DNA from: Baylisascaris procyonis
Taxonomy: Eukaryota > Nematoda > Chromadorea > Rhabditida > Ascarididae
Assembly: GCA_037389465.1 (NCBI GenBank)
Contig: JAZARR010000146.1
Coordinates: 4,124,001 to 4,188,000 of the forward strand
DNA length: 64,000 nucleotides
Direction of reading: 5' to 3'
The notes under the pieces were generated by a model. The model worked only from the letters and a program-made list of their open reading frames with translations. It was not told where the DNA came from and did not search any database. Shown here piece by piece: positions 26,901-39,820 of this stretch. The position numbers were made by a program, and so were the translations under genes. Numbering within the stretch: the first letter of the stretch is position 1; every line of letters begins with the position of its first letter.

Positions 26901-27393
26901 TATTCTCAGGTATATAACAGGATTAGGGCAGCCTAAACCCGATCCCCTTTTGTTTGCTGGTTGAAGACATAGACTATTCTAAAAATTTGGAATAAAAAAT
27001 CTTATGGAAAAGTTTTCTTATGTTAGTTTCGTTGTATAACTGGAATAATTGGGACGTAAATAATCGCCAAATGTTGCCACATATTATAAAGGTTAAATTG
27101 TCGCCTTTAGGGTCAAGATACAAAAAAGTGACATATTAGTGTTTGAAATTAACCAATTGCTGATTTGGGACATTCAAAAACAACACTCAAAACTATGCCT
27201 ATATAGGATGGATTTATATACCGAACTGATTAATGGTAACCAAACGAAGCTGGCATTCAAAGAAAATATAAATACCGGGATGAAATGAACTACTTGTTAC
27301 CTGCATTATCAGTGTGTGAGCCAAAAAAAGCAGAAAAATAAAAGGAAATAAAGTAAAAAGAAATGCAGTAGTTACCTGCATGCTATATATCAT
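17204..27393 (-). CDS. Cys-loop ligand-gated chloride channel subunit (LGC/GGR type)
   Basis: Complete 13-exon model on the minus strand, in transcript order: 27301-27393, 26548-26669, 25946-26077, 25425-25572, 24627-24675, 23965-24158, 23498-23575, 22424-22543, 21982-22011, 21607-21653, 21032-21199, 19618-19795, 17204-17269; 1,425 nt, 474 residues. All phases fit. Exon 1 encodes a hydrophobic signal peptide starting [13 protein letters not shown]. The extracellular domain carries [36 protein letters not shown] and the Cys-loop, C followed by 13 residues and C ([13 protein letters not shown]). M1 holds [11 protein letters not shown]. The M1-M2 linker is PAR, the anion-selective type. M2 has [19 protein letters not shown]3 [15 protein letters not shown]4 [21 protein letters not shown]; a Ser/Arg-rich loop separates M3 and M4. 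No vicinal cysteine pair is seen in loop C, so it is not a nicotinic alpha type. It should form pentameric channels at the plasma membrane of neurons or muscle. The ligand (GABA, glycine or an amine) cannot be read from sequence. Confidence 0.93.
17891..17972. repeat. (TA)n microsatellite in the last intron of the channel gene
   Basis: About 80 bp of almost pure TA dinucleotide, interrupted by TACATACA near 17,931-17,938. It lies in the large last intron (17,270-19,617) of the channel gene. Open frames reading alternating Tyr/Ile through it are artefacts. Confidence 0.95.
20000..20440 (+). mobile_element. Candidate tRNA-like (SINE-type) insertion in an intron
   Basis: This stretch in the intron between channel exons 11 and 12 is clearly richer in GC than the DNA around it. 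It begins with a tRNA A-box-like string (tggttaaggtgcgcgac, about 20,005-20,021), contains a B-box-like GGTTCGACC at 20,147-20,155, and is followed by a run of T near 20,428-20,434 that could end Pol III transcription. The A-to-B spacing of about 130 bp is wider than in tRNA genes, and I see no target-site duplication. The call is tentative. Confidence 0.25.
21982..22011 (-). other. 30-nt micro-exon of the channel gene
   Basis: Flanked by ttatttcag and gtatgt on the minus strand, this exon encodes exactly ten residues, [10 protein letters not shown]. They are the missing link between the end of M2 (ALTFQ) in the exon at 22424-22543 and the start of M3 (ASYVKAID) in the exon at 21607-21653. 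Both junctions are in phase 0, so skipping it would delete the M2-M3 linker, a gating element of the family, without a frameshift. Confidence 0.9.
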
Positions 27394-30362
27394 GATTGTC
27401 GGTGAGGCACTCTGCAGTGTGGTGAAGTGCAAAAAATTGTAAGGTGATTATATGCGGAAACTTGAACAACAATCTCTAGCGAATTGAACATTTATGTGGA
27501 ATTGTTGTGTGCACGCTTACACTGCGCTCGAACACTGCAATCTTTTCGATACATTTGCCATAAGAGGTTTCGGCGAAATTTAACAGAGAAATATGAGATT
27601 ACTTGTAAGCCATTCTCAAGGCAATAACTTATTTCAGGTAGGGCAAAACAATGCCAGTGGACATTAGAGCAGGGTTTAGGCATGAGTACTTGCGTATGTA
27701 TCATGTTATATTACTAGCAGGATTGTGAGTGCAGTGACGACATCTGGGGACGGGGACGAAGGACTGGAGGAAAAGGGGGATTAGGCAAGAACAGCGACAC
27801 GGATATCCCGTTCCTCAGTGTTTCCATCACCAGCGATATTATGGCCGCTCTCAGGCAATCTTATGTTTTACTCTCTCTCTCTTCTCCTTCCATCCGACGA
27901 TACAAAATGATGACAAACTCTCTTTCTCACGAGTAGGTGAGCATTATTTATTTTTGATATCTTCCTTGTTGATTTCAATAGTAGATAGTATTGAAGTGGC
28001 AGTTGTTAACACTACTAAAATAATGTGCTATTAAACTCAGTAGTAACTTGGGATGATAGTAGTAGCAATAAACAGATCTTCTTTTCGTTTCTGCTACTTC
28101 AATATACCAAACCAGATCATCTTTACTTCTGAAAATTCTGCACTCATTCTGCTCACAATCAACCGGATAATCTACAGTGGAGAAGGCGGAGCTTGTTCCG
28201 ACGTGTGAAAGCTTCTTCGTGTGGAGTCTTGGAGCTTACTATTTCAAGCTTTATGCCCACCCAAGAATACATTTTATAAAGAAAAAGAACAAACATCACT
28301 TCACTGGATTTTCTGCACACGCGGGAATTATTTCTGAGAAAGATTGCACTTTACATGATGCCGACGAGGTTTTCAGAAAATAAGCTAATATGCTTAAAAT
28401 CACAACGCATTTATTCCACGTATTGAGGACGAGTCGTTCATGATGTGGTTGAAAGTAAATAAATGCTTCACTTGCATGCAAAAATGACAGACATATGGAA
28501 AGGTTTTGAAATACTTTCTAAAAATGCAAATGAAGGCTTATATCTAAATATGCAAGGCCAAAATGGATGCTATGAAATCCTATGAAAGGGTGTGTCGATA
28601 TTTTAACATTTTAACGTGTTTTCAAAATAAATTTGCATAAGTAACATTTATTTCTTTGAATCAATAGACCTATAGAAATAATATACACAAAGATGAAATG
28701 ATGAGTCGATGAATGCAAAGGTAAAAAATATATGGGCATATTTTTTGCAAACTTCAATTTATTTTGTCATTTTTTATGACTTTACAAGAAAGTGGATGAC
28801 CAAATTTCGACCAATATGACCAGAATGTGACCAGCTCTTCTCAACAGCAGAGTTCATTCAGTGAATGCTTACCTCTAAACATTACAAAGAAACACAAGCT
28901 CTGTCATATATGACAAGTATACCAGTGAGCCATAGAGAGTGTTGGAATATGTGCTTTTGCAATCCAATTTATTGGATCGGCCGGTTTCATAAAGTGACAA
29001 TAAATAATTAAGTATATACAACACTGCACTCACATTTTAATCGGAACAACCGCTCAAACAAACCGGTGATAAAATTTTTTTTTTAATTTGATGAATAGTA
29101 AAACTACGATCTGAATACTGCAAAATCTTAGCTATTCACCAAATGCATGCAGCTCTTTAAGCACATTTTGCTACCAATAACTCCTCCAAAATTTGATGGA
29201 GCAACTCGAAAATTCATGTCAATATTACTTTACTATATAACATACTAATCGAATCTCACAATTCTAATTTCAGTAGTTTTTGTTTGAGTTCGGGACTATA
29301 GGACAGGCACACACGTCCACAGGAACAAAAGTACACGTACAAACACGAAGTCACCCTCTCGTAAATTGTATCAAGCGCATAATTATAGATAAATTCATTC
29401 AGAGATGAAGCTCTGAAGTAGAACTCAAGGTAGCTAATAGTAACAATTCTGTTCGATTCATTACTTAGCCTAGTTGAAAAACATTTCTAAGAATGCATCT
29501 AGCGACAAAAACGCTGTTTAACGAGTAAACAACGTCATGCATAAAACAAATGCGCAGTAAATGGCCATCAACATGAGGAAACTTCAGAAGTGAGGATAAG
29601 AGGCATCGAGCGTTGAATCGGTACTTCGAGAGATGCCGTCGAGTGATGTGCTTCTTAAGCGACGATTGATCGTTGACGAGAATGCACGCTGCTATACACC
29701 CATCAGGCGCCATTCTAACGTAATTTCGCGGAAAGCATAGCCTATTAACCCATCCTAACAACATCACACGCTACAGTAGTTATGACAGTTAGAGCCCCAA
29801 CTAGAGTCGCACAGCAATTCCGCTTCTACCACAGACTCTAATGGATGCCATGCTAAATTTCTTGGCTGTCGCTTCCTGTTTATTTACTGCGGCATACATC
29901 GAGGCTCAAAAATATTTCGACGACACCTCAACGTACTCTGGATGTACAACTCAGATATACCTATAATCTGCCAATGTGGATTAAATATTCGTTGAAAGGT
30001 TTTGACCGCGTCAGAAAACTACTACAAAAATGGCCAGTAAAAATATAAACAGTAATATCACATCGACAATAATTTCATATTAGCCATTCACTGACATAGA
30101 AATTGAGCAATAGAAATAAACTTTAACAGTTGTTATCAAATGACTATTTCTTAGCAATGAAGCTTTTCCTAGCAACTTTTGAAATGTGTGCAGCTAAGAA
30201 AGCGTCTCATCTAATAGTAATATTCTGCATATTTCTTGTGTAATTTTATTTTGCTCTTTATCGAAAAGAGATAAAATCTCATCGGTACCTCAAAATGATT
30301 ATCATTTTGCAAAAGTAATATGCAAAAACCTTTTCTAAGCCATTTATGGAATTTCACAGCGA
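27394..30362. other. Intergenic spacer between the channel and receptor genes
   Basis: About 3 kb upstream of the channel gene and downstream of the receptor gene, both on the minus strand. The likely start of the channel's mature 5' end is an acceptor with its AG at 27,412-27,413, about 20 nt before the ATG. The minus-strand AATAAA at 30,245-30,250 is the probable poly(A) signal of the receptor gene. I see no other gene. Confidence 0.5.
30245..30250 (-). terminator. Polyadenylation signal AATAAA of the nuclear receptor gene
   Basis: AATAAA on the minus strand about 115 nt after the receptor stop codon at 30,363-30,365. Position and orientation fit; cleavage is not shown. Confidence 0.4.
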
Positions 30363-33300
30363 TTATTGTCGATGTTGTGCTAAATCGAACAATTCGAGCA
30401 GAAGTGGATCGACCTCCTTAATGTTTAAACCATAATATATACGCAGAAGTCCTTGATTGAGTTGACGCAAATCAATCAATTTTCCCAAAAGCATATCGTA
30501 CGCTTGATGAGCTTCCATAGGTGAGCAAAGGAAGTTCAAATACCTAAATATATGCATAAATCGTACTGAAATGCATAAATATAATTGTTAAAAAGTGATA
30601 AATTATTTTTGAAAAATGCAATCTATGTGAGCGGTGCATTAGTTAGTTGTATAGCACTAAGCAGCCAACGAATGCCAATAGCAATCGACTGTGATGAGGC
30701 AATGTGCTCAAACGCAAAATTTAATAAACGAATGCGCAGACGTTTGTGCCAAGTTTGTGAACGCTGAATGAGAAAAACGCAATCTTGGGCAATTCTAAAT
30801 AAATCTTTCAGCAAGTTCATTATTTCACGAAGTGAACAACTCACGCTAGATTATATTGACTATTCAAAAAGATAATGCTAATTAAATTTTCGACGTTCAT
30901 AGCAATAAGAGAATTTTAAAAATAGATGCTAATTTTAGCTAAGATTTGAATGAATTAAGATGATATAAACGAAATCAACTGTCATAGATAAGATGGCAAC
31001 GAACGTTCGCAAAAGTTGATAGTATTCGAGTTGTTTTGTGCGAATAATCTCCGTATTCTTTAAATTAGAGCGATCCGGTGAGAAAAGCGTAATTGCGTTC
31101 AATAGTAACATGACATTCTCATTTCGACGCCATTTCTCACTAAACGTTGTTAAAAATCTGAAAATCTATTTTCATTACTTGAAAATTTTCACTGCTTCTT
31201 TAATGGCAGAAAATTTTTCGCTAAAAAGCTTTCTGTTTGATGTCTTTAACTTTACACCATCGAAAAAATAAATTATTAAGATTATCAATGGGAAATTTTT
31301 CGCAATTCGTTTTCATTTAAAAAAATTACACGATGCAAATTAAACATTATTTATTTCATTTATTATTGCAATAACCGTAGATAGTGAAGTGGAATTTTTT
31401 AATAATGACAAATAGTCGGTCGGTGAAACACTTTGAGAACTCCCAGTAGGAAGCATGTTATGCAATCTCCAACAAATGAAATCATGCTATATTATGATGC
31501 AAAAAAATGAAGAAAAAACTTTAAATTTCAAGAGTGGAAAAGTGACTCGTTAGAGAAGATCTAATTGTGACATTAGATGGTCAAAGTTAAGAGAAGGAAA
31601 ATATTCTAAACTATCGATCGAAAAAAAACGAATTTCTCTCATTTTTCTCATTTAATGCATCGTGTCATTAGCCAAGCAATACTTATATGATTTATAAAAA
31701 AAGGTGAATAAAAAAATTTCGAAAATATGAACGCAGCAATATCTCCCAAGAGAGTACTACATAGAAAATTGGCTGCTTATTTTTCACAGATCCTTCAAAA
31801 AATTTCTCAAACCGTTTATGTTCCTCGTAATGTTGCGACTCTTTTGATCCTTTCAGAACATCTAATTTGATTTCGACACCGCTTGAACCCTGAAAATGCA
31901 TACAATATTTTAAAAAATAAACGCTTACGTGACTTTCACAGTATGCTGTATTACCTAAATTACTTCTTTCGTTTCAATGAGTTTATATTTCATATATAAG
32001 AATATTTTCAATGAGAAAACTCTGATTGACAAAATGAATTCGATTATTAATTTGGAGGAATTTTTATCGCTCATATATTTTTCATTCAACCATATAGTTC
32101 TCCCATAACTAAGAACTAAAAGTGGACTCAAAGTTGAAGAGATTCTTGCAAGCTGTTTTCAAATGCGCAATTACGTGAAGGAATTTGTACGAATAAAACT
32201 ATAAACCTGAATAACGTGATGATTCCAGACATGTTTGGCGGGATCGAATACCATTACTCCACGAAGGATGAGCAGCTCACTGCATGAACCTGCAGCAATT
32301 ATCATACCTTCATTCAACGAATATTTGATCTTTTTTATTAAAAAGAAGAGATAAACAAATAAAACGAAATGAAATGGGCAACCAAAATAGAATTAAAAAC
32401 AAGTGCAGCAATTCATAACAGCAACGAAACGACACGATTCATTGGATCAATAACATAGTGCTCAGCGTGTTTCCTAATCACTCACCTATTTACTCCAGAA
32501 TCTATATCTGGATCCTCTCGAAGATCGACTTATTTGTTGAATCCAATGGAATCTGAGCTTCAGAGGATTAGTCTCATCAATCAACGACAAAAATAAGTGA
32601 ATGAATGAAAGTTATTCATGCAAAAAACAAAATATTAACAATGTTGCTAATTTCTTTGATAATTTTCTCAGGAAGAGGAAAAACGCATGAAATTGCAATA
32701 AATAAAATGCTGTTAATTTTAAAATACCTTTTAGAAGGGCAATTTGATCGTCTTGTGAAAGCTCTCTAAAGGAAGAAATCTCTTTCGCCATATCGATAAT
32801 CCGTCGTAGTGCTAAGTCCGTCATGCGAACCACATCCATCAGACTGAGATCACCTGTGGCTCTTTGCTTCAAGCTCATATCAACCGGTTGCTTAAGTATG
32901 CCATTTGCAATTATCAATTCCTAAAGCAGCATCTTACTGACCGGATGTCATACAGGCTTGAATATACTCATTGGTCGTTTTGTAACAGTAACGGAAACTA
33001 GCGTTTGTGAACGATGAAATTCCTCATTCATATTCCTAGCGCTAAAGTTAAGTACTTACCTTTCGAAGCAATGAAATGACCTTCCTATAGTAACGTAATT
33101 TATGTGAAATATTCACACCTCCTTGTGAAAGTGATGTTTCGGAGAAAAAATTTTGCATAATTTTTCGTTTTTATTGATCAAAGCGAATTCTTATAAAGGA
33201 TGTTTTTGTTTCTTTGTGGCATAATAAAGTTTCATTATTGTCAATGGGAAATTATGCTTTAAAAACGAAATGAACGAGAAATAGGCAGCTTACTTGCATA

Positions 33301-36300
33301 AGAAATCTCTCACGCTCCGATAAACCGGCTGGCAGCATCAATATTGATGAGTGCGTTTCGGCAGCTGTAAAAAGGAAGACTTGCGGCAAAAGAATAAGCT
33401 GCACGAATAACACATATTCGGTGTTAAGTGTTACATTATGGGAATTCGACGTACCTCGATTAGTCGAATCGATGATGCGTGAGTACTCGTCAAGTGTGAC
33501 AAGTACATCTCTTGGCTGTAGAGCTGGCACTGCTACGCTGCCATTTGCATGTAGGATACGATTCGATACGCACATCGATGTATCGCCTCAAAGGTAAAAT
33601 GTTAAGCAGCAAGCTCTACTCTAATGCATTGCCAGAAAGCGCCTGTTCTAGGGTTTGAATACCTGAAATTTCAAATTCTACTCGTCCCTATGACGAATTA
33701 CTGGTGATTAAAAATAATCCCTCTCAATCTCTAGGATGATATAGATGGTCCTCCGATGGACCGCCCCTCCATACTTATGTACTACTGCTCTGTTCTGTTA
33801 CATGTTAGGTATTATCATTGCGTCGCTTTTTACGCGAGGACAGTAAAGCCGCAACAGGCAGGAAGGAAATAAGAGCGAAAACATGTAATTGAGGAAAATC
33901 GGTGAAAGGTGGTAGGGATAGATGAGTGGAGATTAAAGGATGGTAATAAGTGAACACTGGCTAGATGGATAACACATATAAGTTGTGAAAGCGTAAAACG
34001 AAGAGTGCGATCTCCCCCTCCCCCTCCCCTCTCCCGGATTTCCTGCGTTCCAGATCGTCTGAAGTGAGGAGGTAACAATGCTAGCAGAAAACAAACCGGA
34101 GCATGAGGGCGCTTCATACTCGGGGTAGGTGGTTGCATTGAGAGTATTCATGAATGCAGATGACTGTGAATGTGAAGGATTGCCAGCATTAACGAACGAC
34201 GACTGTGAGGAGATATGGCATATCGTCGGCGAGAAAGCACCATTCGTCGATGGCGACACGACGTTCGGCACGCGTACAGCGTTCCACTCCACCCTTAAAT
34301 GTTTCCGCTAACTCCCCTCTCTTCCTTTTTGATGATCTTTCTCGACAGCCAATCTTTTCTATTCAACGGATTAAAAAATTGCATTCTTATGATGCGAGAG
34401 ACTCGAACATACATTGCAGGAAATATCTTGTTAAGTGATGAACGCATAGCTGAATTCTGATAGAATATACATACAGAACAACTATACTTATCAGTACAAC
34501 ATTCAAATGGTGCTTTACCTTGTAGATTAGGCACCAACTAGTTTCCTTGTTTCCTTTCTTATCGAATTGCGTATGACACAAAATAAGCCTTAAAATAAGC
34601 GTGACGTCCGATGGCGAAAAATCGTTGTGAAGCTTCATATTCGATTGCTAGTGTTCTTTGTTGTTTCAACAGCTATACTGAGCAGCGAAAACAAATAGAA
34701 GTTACCTCTGTGGCACATCGGTGCATTGAGTTCGTGTAGCGGCCATCTGCCTGCAAAATGTCTTTAAGCGAGTCACAGCAAGCATTCATTGTGTGCGATC
34801 ATCTAGGACTAGCATGCCGACAACTATCTGCACACCATGGGCGCTACTTCGCATTAAACGTCGTCAACACTTGGACAATCGTATGGCTTGCTTGTAATGT
34901 TGACACCATTAGCAAGAATCTCTATCATCCTGTTGCCACGCAACATATATACACTTACATAGTGGCATCGATGTGATGTAACAGAGCTGAACTCGACCGA
35001 CACTCCTAGAATACGCTAAATGATGCAACAACCACTATAATAGAATTATAAAAAAGAGCGGTTGAATAAATTTGAAAGCAAATGCTATTCTTCTATGCGC
35101 ATATATGTGGTGACTGTTCTCTTTAACTGTAACTTCTAGTAATTTATAGAGTCTTAATATATTACCAAATTGGATAAGAGATTGAATAATTATGCAGGAA
35201 AGTACAAACAAGTTTGCTTAGATGAGACATATATTCTTTGAGCTAAACATCCAACATGATTTTCAAACAGTGATGTTCGGAAATGCACGATAATCTATAA
35301 GGTAGATTCATCTAAAAAATCGCGCAGGAAAAAAAACTTGTGAATTTGACATAAACAAAGTGCACAACGCATCTTTTGACGTAAGGAGTCTTTGAGTAGC
35401 AATTATTTTCTCATTAGCGCTAAAATTTCCTCTAGTCCAGCAAAAAACCAAAGGACGAGGGAATGGTTTTCCTCAAAACATATTATAACTGTTCCAAAAT
35501 TAAAAAAGGTGAAAGAGGAGCATATGAAAGGCAGTAACTCAGCAAGAAAGTACCTACCAAGGCCATTCGCATCCTCTTCCATCCAAGGTTTTTTCCACTT
35601 CACTCCAACTCGTTACACGTTCGGTGCAGTTTACTGGCTGGTTCGTTTGAGAATTACCGACGATTCCGCTGAAGTTGATGTCGACGGATTGCGGAGTTTG
35701 CTCATTGGATGGTATAATGAGTGCAGTCAATGGAGTGTCGGGTGGATAAAAGCCACATGTACATTTACACTGACATGATGGCGGACGGCTAAAAATATTA
35801 TTGTCAATACTGGGGAGACCAAAACTATGACGATAGCTCAGCCAAAATGAAAAGAGTATACTCAAAGTAGCCCGCGAGCATGCAATTGTTTTCTATTGAA
35901 GGTAAGGCAACATGTATATTATTGTGGAGATTTTTTCTGCCTTGATATTCAAAGCTAAAAATTAAGCGCCCAGTCAAACAACGCCATGAAATGAAAATGT
36001 AAAAACTTTCGCATAATATGACTGTTTGCAATATTTCGATAAATACACTTGCAACAGTGTGGCAAGAGGAATGACGTGAAAATGTAACGTTAGCAGAATT
36101 TCATCTCCATTCTTCTCTTTAAGAAAACGATCTTAATAATCTTGAGGTAATGAACACAGCTTAAACAAAACGCATGTGGAAAAAAACTTAAGAACTAAAG
36201 AAATAAAGAACTCAAGAACTTGAACACGAATGTAGATTCTTTAGCAGCCTCTGAATTTGTAAACTTTTTAGTGAGATGCTACATCTTTGGAGACAAAAGC

Positions 36301-39300
36301 CAAAAAAAACTTTAATTGGTGCACTCGAAATATGCATACTATAGCGTCTAAAGTAGCCAAGCCTTAGCAACATTTACTAGCAAAGACGAGCTTTTATGCA
36401 TGCTCTCATAAGTGCGCTGTTTTGCCAGTAGTAGCAAATGAGGCTGCCCATACAAACTATGCATTTCTTTTGCTATGGTGGGCAGTACCTGATGAGAACG
36501 ATCCTTATAAGGCGATGTTGCAAATGAATTGTTCACCAATGAAATTTACCAAAAAATAAATACCAATTTTCTTCCCTCTCAGGCCTACGCTAGTTATTGC
36601 TATTGTTGTTATTATTGTCGTTATCAATATTGAAAGTAATACTATTGTTTTCATTATTTACAAAAAGTGGTTTAGCTCACTTTTTCCATTTTCAAATGCC
36701 AATATTTGTTAATTATTGAAATCGAATGGAAATAAACAAGAAGAAAAATCCACCAAATTCCTTTGCTCAGATGGAACAAAAAATTTTTTCATCAAAGAAA
36801 CTGAAATAAGCAAATGGATGATGAAAATTTCAATGAAACTTAACTAGCAGAATTGGATTTTTTGACGAGATCGATTAGCACATTCTTTGTCACCGTTACG
36901 TCCCCCTCTCCGATCTCCTCAAGCATTTTGTTAATATCGTCAGCCGTATTTGGGATCGTAGTAAGTCGGCGCTTTTTTGTACGGCGATTCCTGTCCATCA
37001 TGATCCACTCCTTCTTCATTCCAACCTTGAGAGGAATGTGCATTAATCTCCGCATGCAGCATACACATGCTATTTCAAACCCACAAAAGAAAAAATGCCT
37101 CAAAGCACATGAAACAAAAATAATGAATTGGCTGAACGAAAGTACAGGAAAGTCCTGCAGCATAAGCGAATAATAGATTTTCTATGATGGCATGATACTA
37201 TTAGCTGATTGTTTGAAAAAACACTTACTTCGAAGCATTTTTTCAGTCGACATGACTGACAGAAGCGCCTCGAGATTGTGTTTACTTCACACTTGTTTGT
37301 GAATGGACAACTCAGTTCCTGCAACTGTCCATTTTATTCGGTGAATTCAGGGACCGGTCCTCTTATTTTCACATGCTAACATACTTTTTGGTACGGTCGC
37401 CCGCCATCTACTTATCGCCCTTACCAGGAAGAAAGGATCGCACTGTCTTACGCACAGACGTTTTTCAGAATATTTTAAAATTTCGCAAAACTTGACAATT
37501 AATTGCAGCAATACAAACTTCCCAAGATGTTGGATTTTTATTGTGGCGGATTTTGATGCGACGTTTATTTTTCTCCTCGAAGGTTTAAGAACTTGCAAAG
37601 AAGGTATACTGCGTCACATTGGAAGTGAAGAGAGTTTTTCTTAGGAGTTTTGTATAGAAATGGAGCACCGAACAATTTTTTGGCGGTGCTGCCTTGGACG
37701 GTTCCTGTCAAGTCTCTAGCAGAAGCAGTAAACATGGAAAAAATAGTGATTACAGGTAGATGGTAACTATCGAGCGAAAGCCCTCACCGCTCACTCAGGT
37801 AGCAACCCTCAGATTACGTAAAACTCACTCGACGATGTATTGACTGCACGGAAATTTTCGCCCACCTATCGGTGACACATAACCTTCATGGTAACTTTTG
37901 GATGGTTGCCGTCTTCGTAAACCTATTATTTGAGGGCGTTTCAGCTGCAAAATGACCCAGCAAATGCCGACCGATATTGGTTACAGCTGTAGCAGTCACT
38001 GAACGCACTGTTTACGACAAACAATAAAGATCGCATGTGGTTTTTACCGCTTCTTGTTATAACTATCTTCTCGCTTGGCTTGATTACCGAGCCTGCGGTA
38101 AAAATTTCATGGCGATGAAAATAATAAAACGCATTACATATCGATCGAAGATTATTTTTCGTCAGACGGCGCAGAAAATCATCATTGCTTCGAACATTTT
38201 GCGTATATCTTGCCTCATTGCAGAAAAACATATTCCGAGAGAAAGGTTTTTGAAGGGGATGAGGAGTGAGTGGAGGATAGAGGATTCGAATTAAAGGTCC
38301 GGTAACTATGCCTTACTCCGAAGAACAACACGAATTCGGTATTTGTAGTGACAGTGGTCTGCTTGCATTCAGCAACGAAGAAAACTCTAGAAATAACAAG
38401 TGGCATGTTCCTTGAAAGATCTAATTCATCATGCTGAAGGTCTGCTCACATCTTTGATACACAGATAAATGCTGAATCAGCAAGATGCATTACTGCAAGT
38501 ACCTTTCCTTCCGATGGATTTTATATTTCAACAATACTTAGTCGTTCTTCCCGTAGAAAATATGGATAACAAATTCAAACACTTGTGAAATGTTGCCTTA
38601 ATGTATACGCAAAATGACATTGTTCAGCAAAAGTTCACTTTTTCTCGATTCGCATTGCGTCGAAAAAATGCCTTGCAAGATTCGCAACTGATGACTGAGA
38701 AATTATAACCGACAGCTCTATCACCGCATACCTGTAATCATTCCGATGTAATAACACCTTTTAATAGCATTCGATTCTCGAAAATGAAATGATCCAGGTT
38801 ATTATTTACATATGGCAACAATTAAAAAAATAACTAAATTTCGACAAGCGCAGGAAGCAGTGCCAATTTGAAAAATGCTCTAATTTTCGAAGTTTTAATA
38901 TCATCTTCCCAGGCACTTTAGATGAAGTTCACCTGTAAGTTGCCTTTCGATAAAACCTCTGCTGTCCACTTACTGCTTCGTCTTAAGAAGTAAATTGCAA
39001 GTTCAATCACTCTTAGAAATAAACAGCAGGTTCCTTGGAGCTCACAGCGGTCGAAAGACAACGCATTCCTTGGCGCTCTCTAGCAAATTCAAACAGCCAC
39101 CCTCTCAAAGCGAGATGTTTACGGGGAAAAAGGAAGGCTGATATGGCCATTCTGGCTTCACGGCCGATTCGATACACCTGAACGCCCGTAATTTGACTTC
39201 TTTTCGGAAAAATGTCTCGAAACATTACCCTGATACTTTCCCTGTATTAATTTGGGTAGTGGTCCAATAGTCGGGAGGTTAGACATTTTCCAGCAGTAGT

Positions 39301-39771
39301 AATCTCTAGAATTGGCCTCGTAATTACATGCAAATGCTCACAATAAGGTTGCGATTGAGGAACGATGTACGCGTTATGACATTTTTTGGTAAAATGAATT
39401 GCATATTGCTGGCATTTTCTGTAATATTTCATAACATATAAGAAATGCAATTTCGAAGGGATGCGAAGACACGCTTTATCCTTCGATCACTTCCGTCTGT
39501 CGAACCATTCATATGTCTGTCTAAGCGAAATGGAAGAGGTGGAAAACGCGAGATTCGAGTACCACAAAGGAAAGTTCCCTTTAGCGTTTGAAATACTCTT
39601 TCTGCACTTGATGTTTTGTTTCAGAAACACTGTTTCTAAAGCGTAAATTCTTATTGCAACCTTGCAAGTTTTTCCGTTATTTTGTTGCTTGAACGCATTG
39701 GCTTCTGCAACACTCAACGATGTGTTCAAATGTGTATCGTCATCTTCACTTGGCGAACACGGTGACGCCAT
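30363..39771 (-). CDS. Nuclear hormone receptor, DAF-12/NHR-8/NHR-48 (NR1J) group
   Basis: Firm exons in transcript order: 39661-39771 ([12 protein letters not shown]...TCK), 38639-38731, 37229-37318, 36845-37025, then 33455-33586, 33294-33364, 32728-32920, 32207-32289, 31788-31889, 31005-31135, 30363-30543. Likely hinge exons: 35558-35824 (Cys-rich [12 protein letters not shown]) and about 34118-34297. Zinc finger 1 has [11 protein letters not shown] and the P-box segment [12 protein letters not shown], typical of NR1J. Finger 2 runs [10 protein letters not shown] to [11 protein letters not shown] and continues VGMKKEWIM. The ligand-binding domain shows the signature [29 protein letters not shown], and ends with the AF-2 core LLLELF. 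It should be a nuclear, ligand-regulated transcription factor; relatives bind bile-acid-like steroids or act in xenobiotic and lipid control. The splice phases across the hinge are unresolved, so at least one small exon there is missing. Which of the three paralogues it represents cannot be settled by eye. Confidence 0.92.
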
Positions 39772-39801
39772 CTTCAACCTCAGTAAATTTTTTTTTTCAC
39801 T

Positions 39802-39820
39802 CTGAAAAGAAAATATTACC
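39802..39820 (-). promoter_or_regulatory. Probable 5' acceptor (trans-splice candidate) of the receptor gene
   Basis: The minus strand reads attttcttttcag with AG at 39,802-39,803, about 30 nt before the ATG at 39,769-39,771. No coding extension runs through it from upstream, so it is a candidate spliced-leader acceptor. A cis intron with a noncoding exon further out is equally possible. Confidence 0.4.

Noticed and set aside
30623..30844. Minus-strand 73-codon helical-looking frame inside the receptor gene
   Set aside because: The ligand-binding exons at 31,005-31,135 and 30,363-30,543 join directly in phase with continuous family sequence, so this is intron.
37347..37598. Minus-strand frame with CVRQCDPFF, at first taken for the first zinc finger of the receptor
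   Set aside because: The true first finger, with [11 protein letters not shown] and [10 protein letters not shown], is at 38,639-38,731 and fits both neighbouring exons in phase.
39013..39225. Minus-strand frame with [12 protein letters not shown], loosely like AFFRRNALR
   Set aside because: The cysteines of a zinc finger are missing, and the segment is not needed once the finger exon at 38.7 kb is placed.
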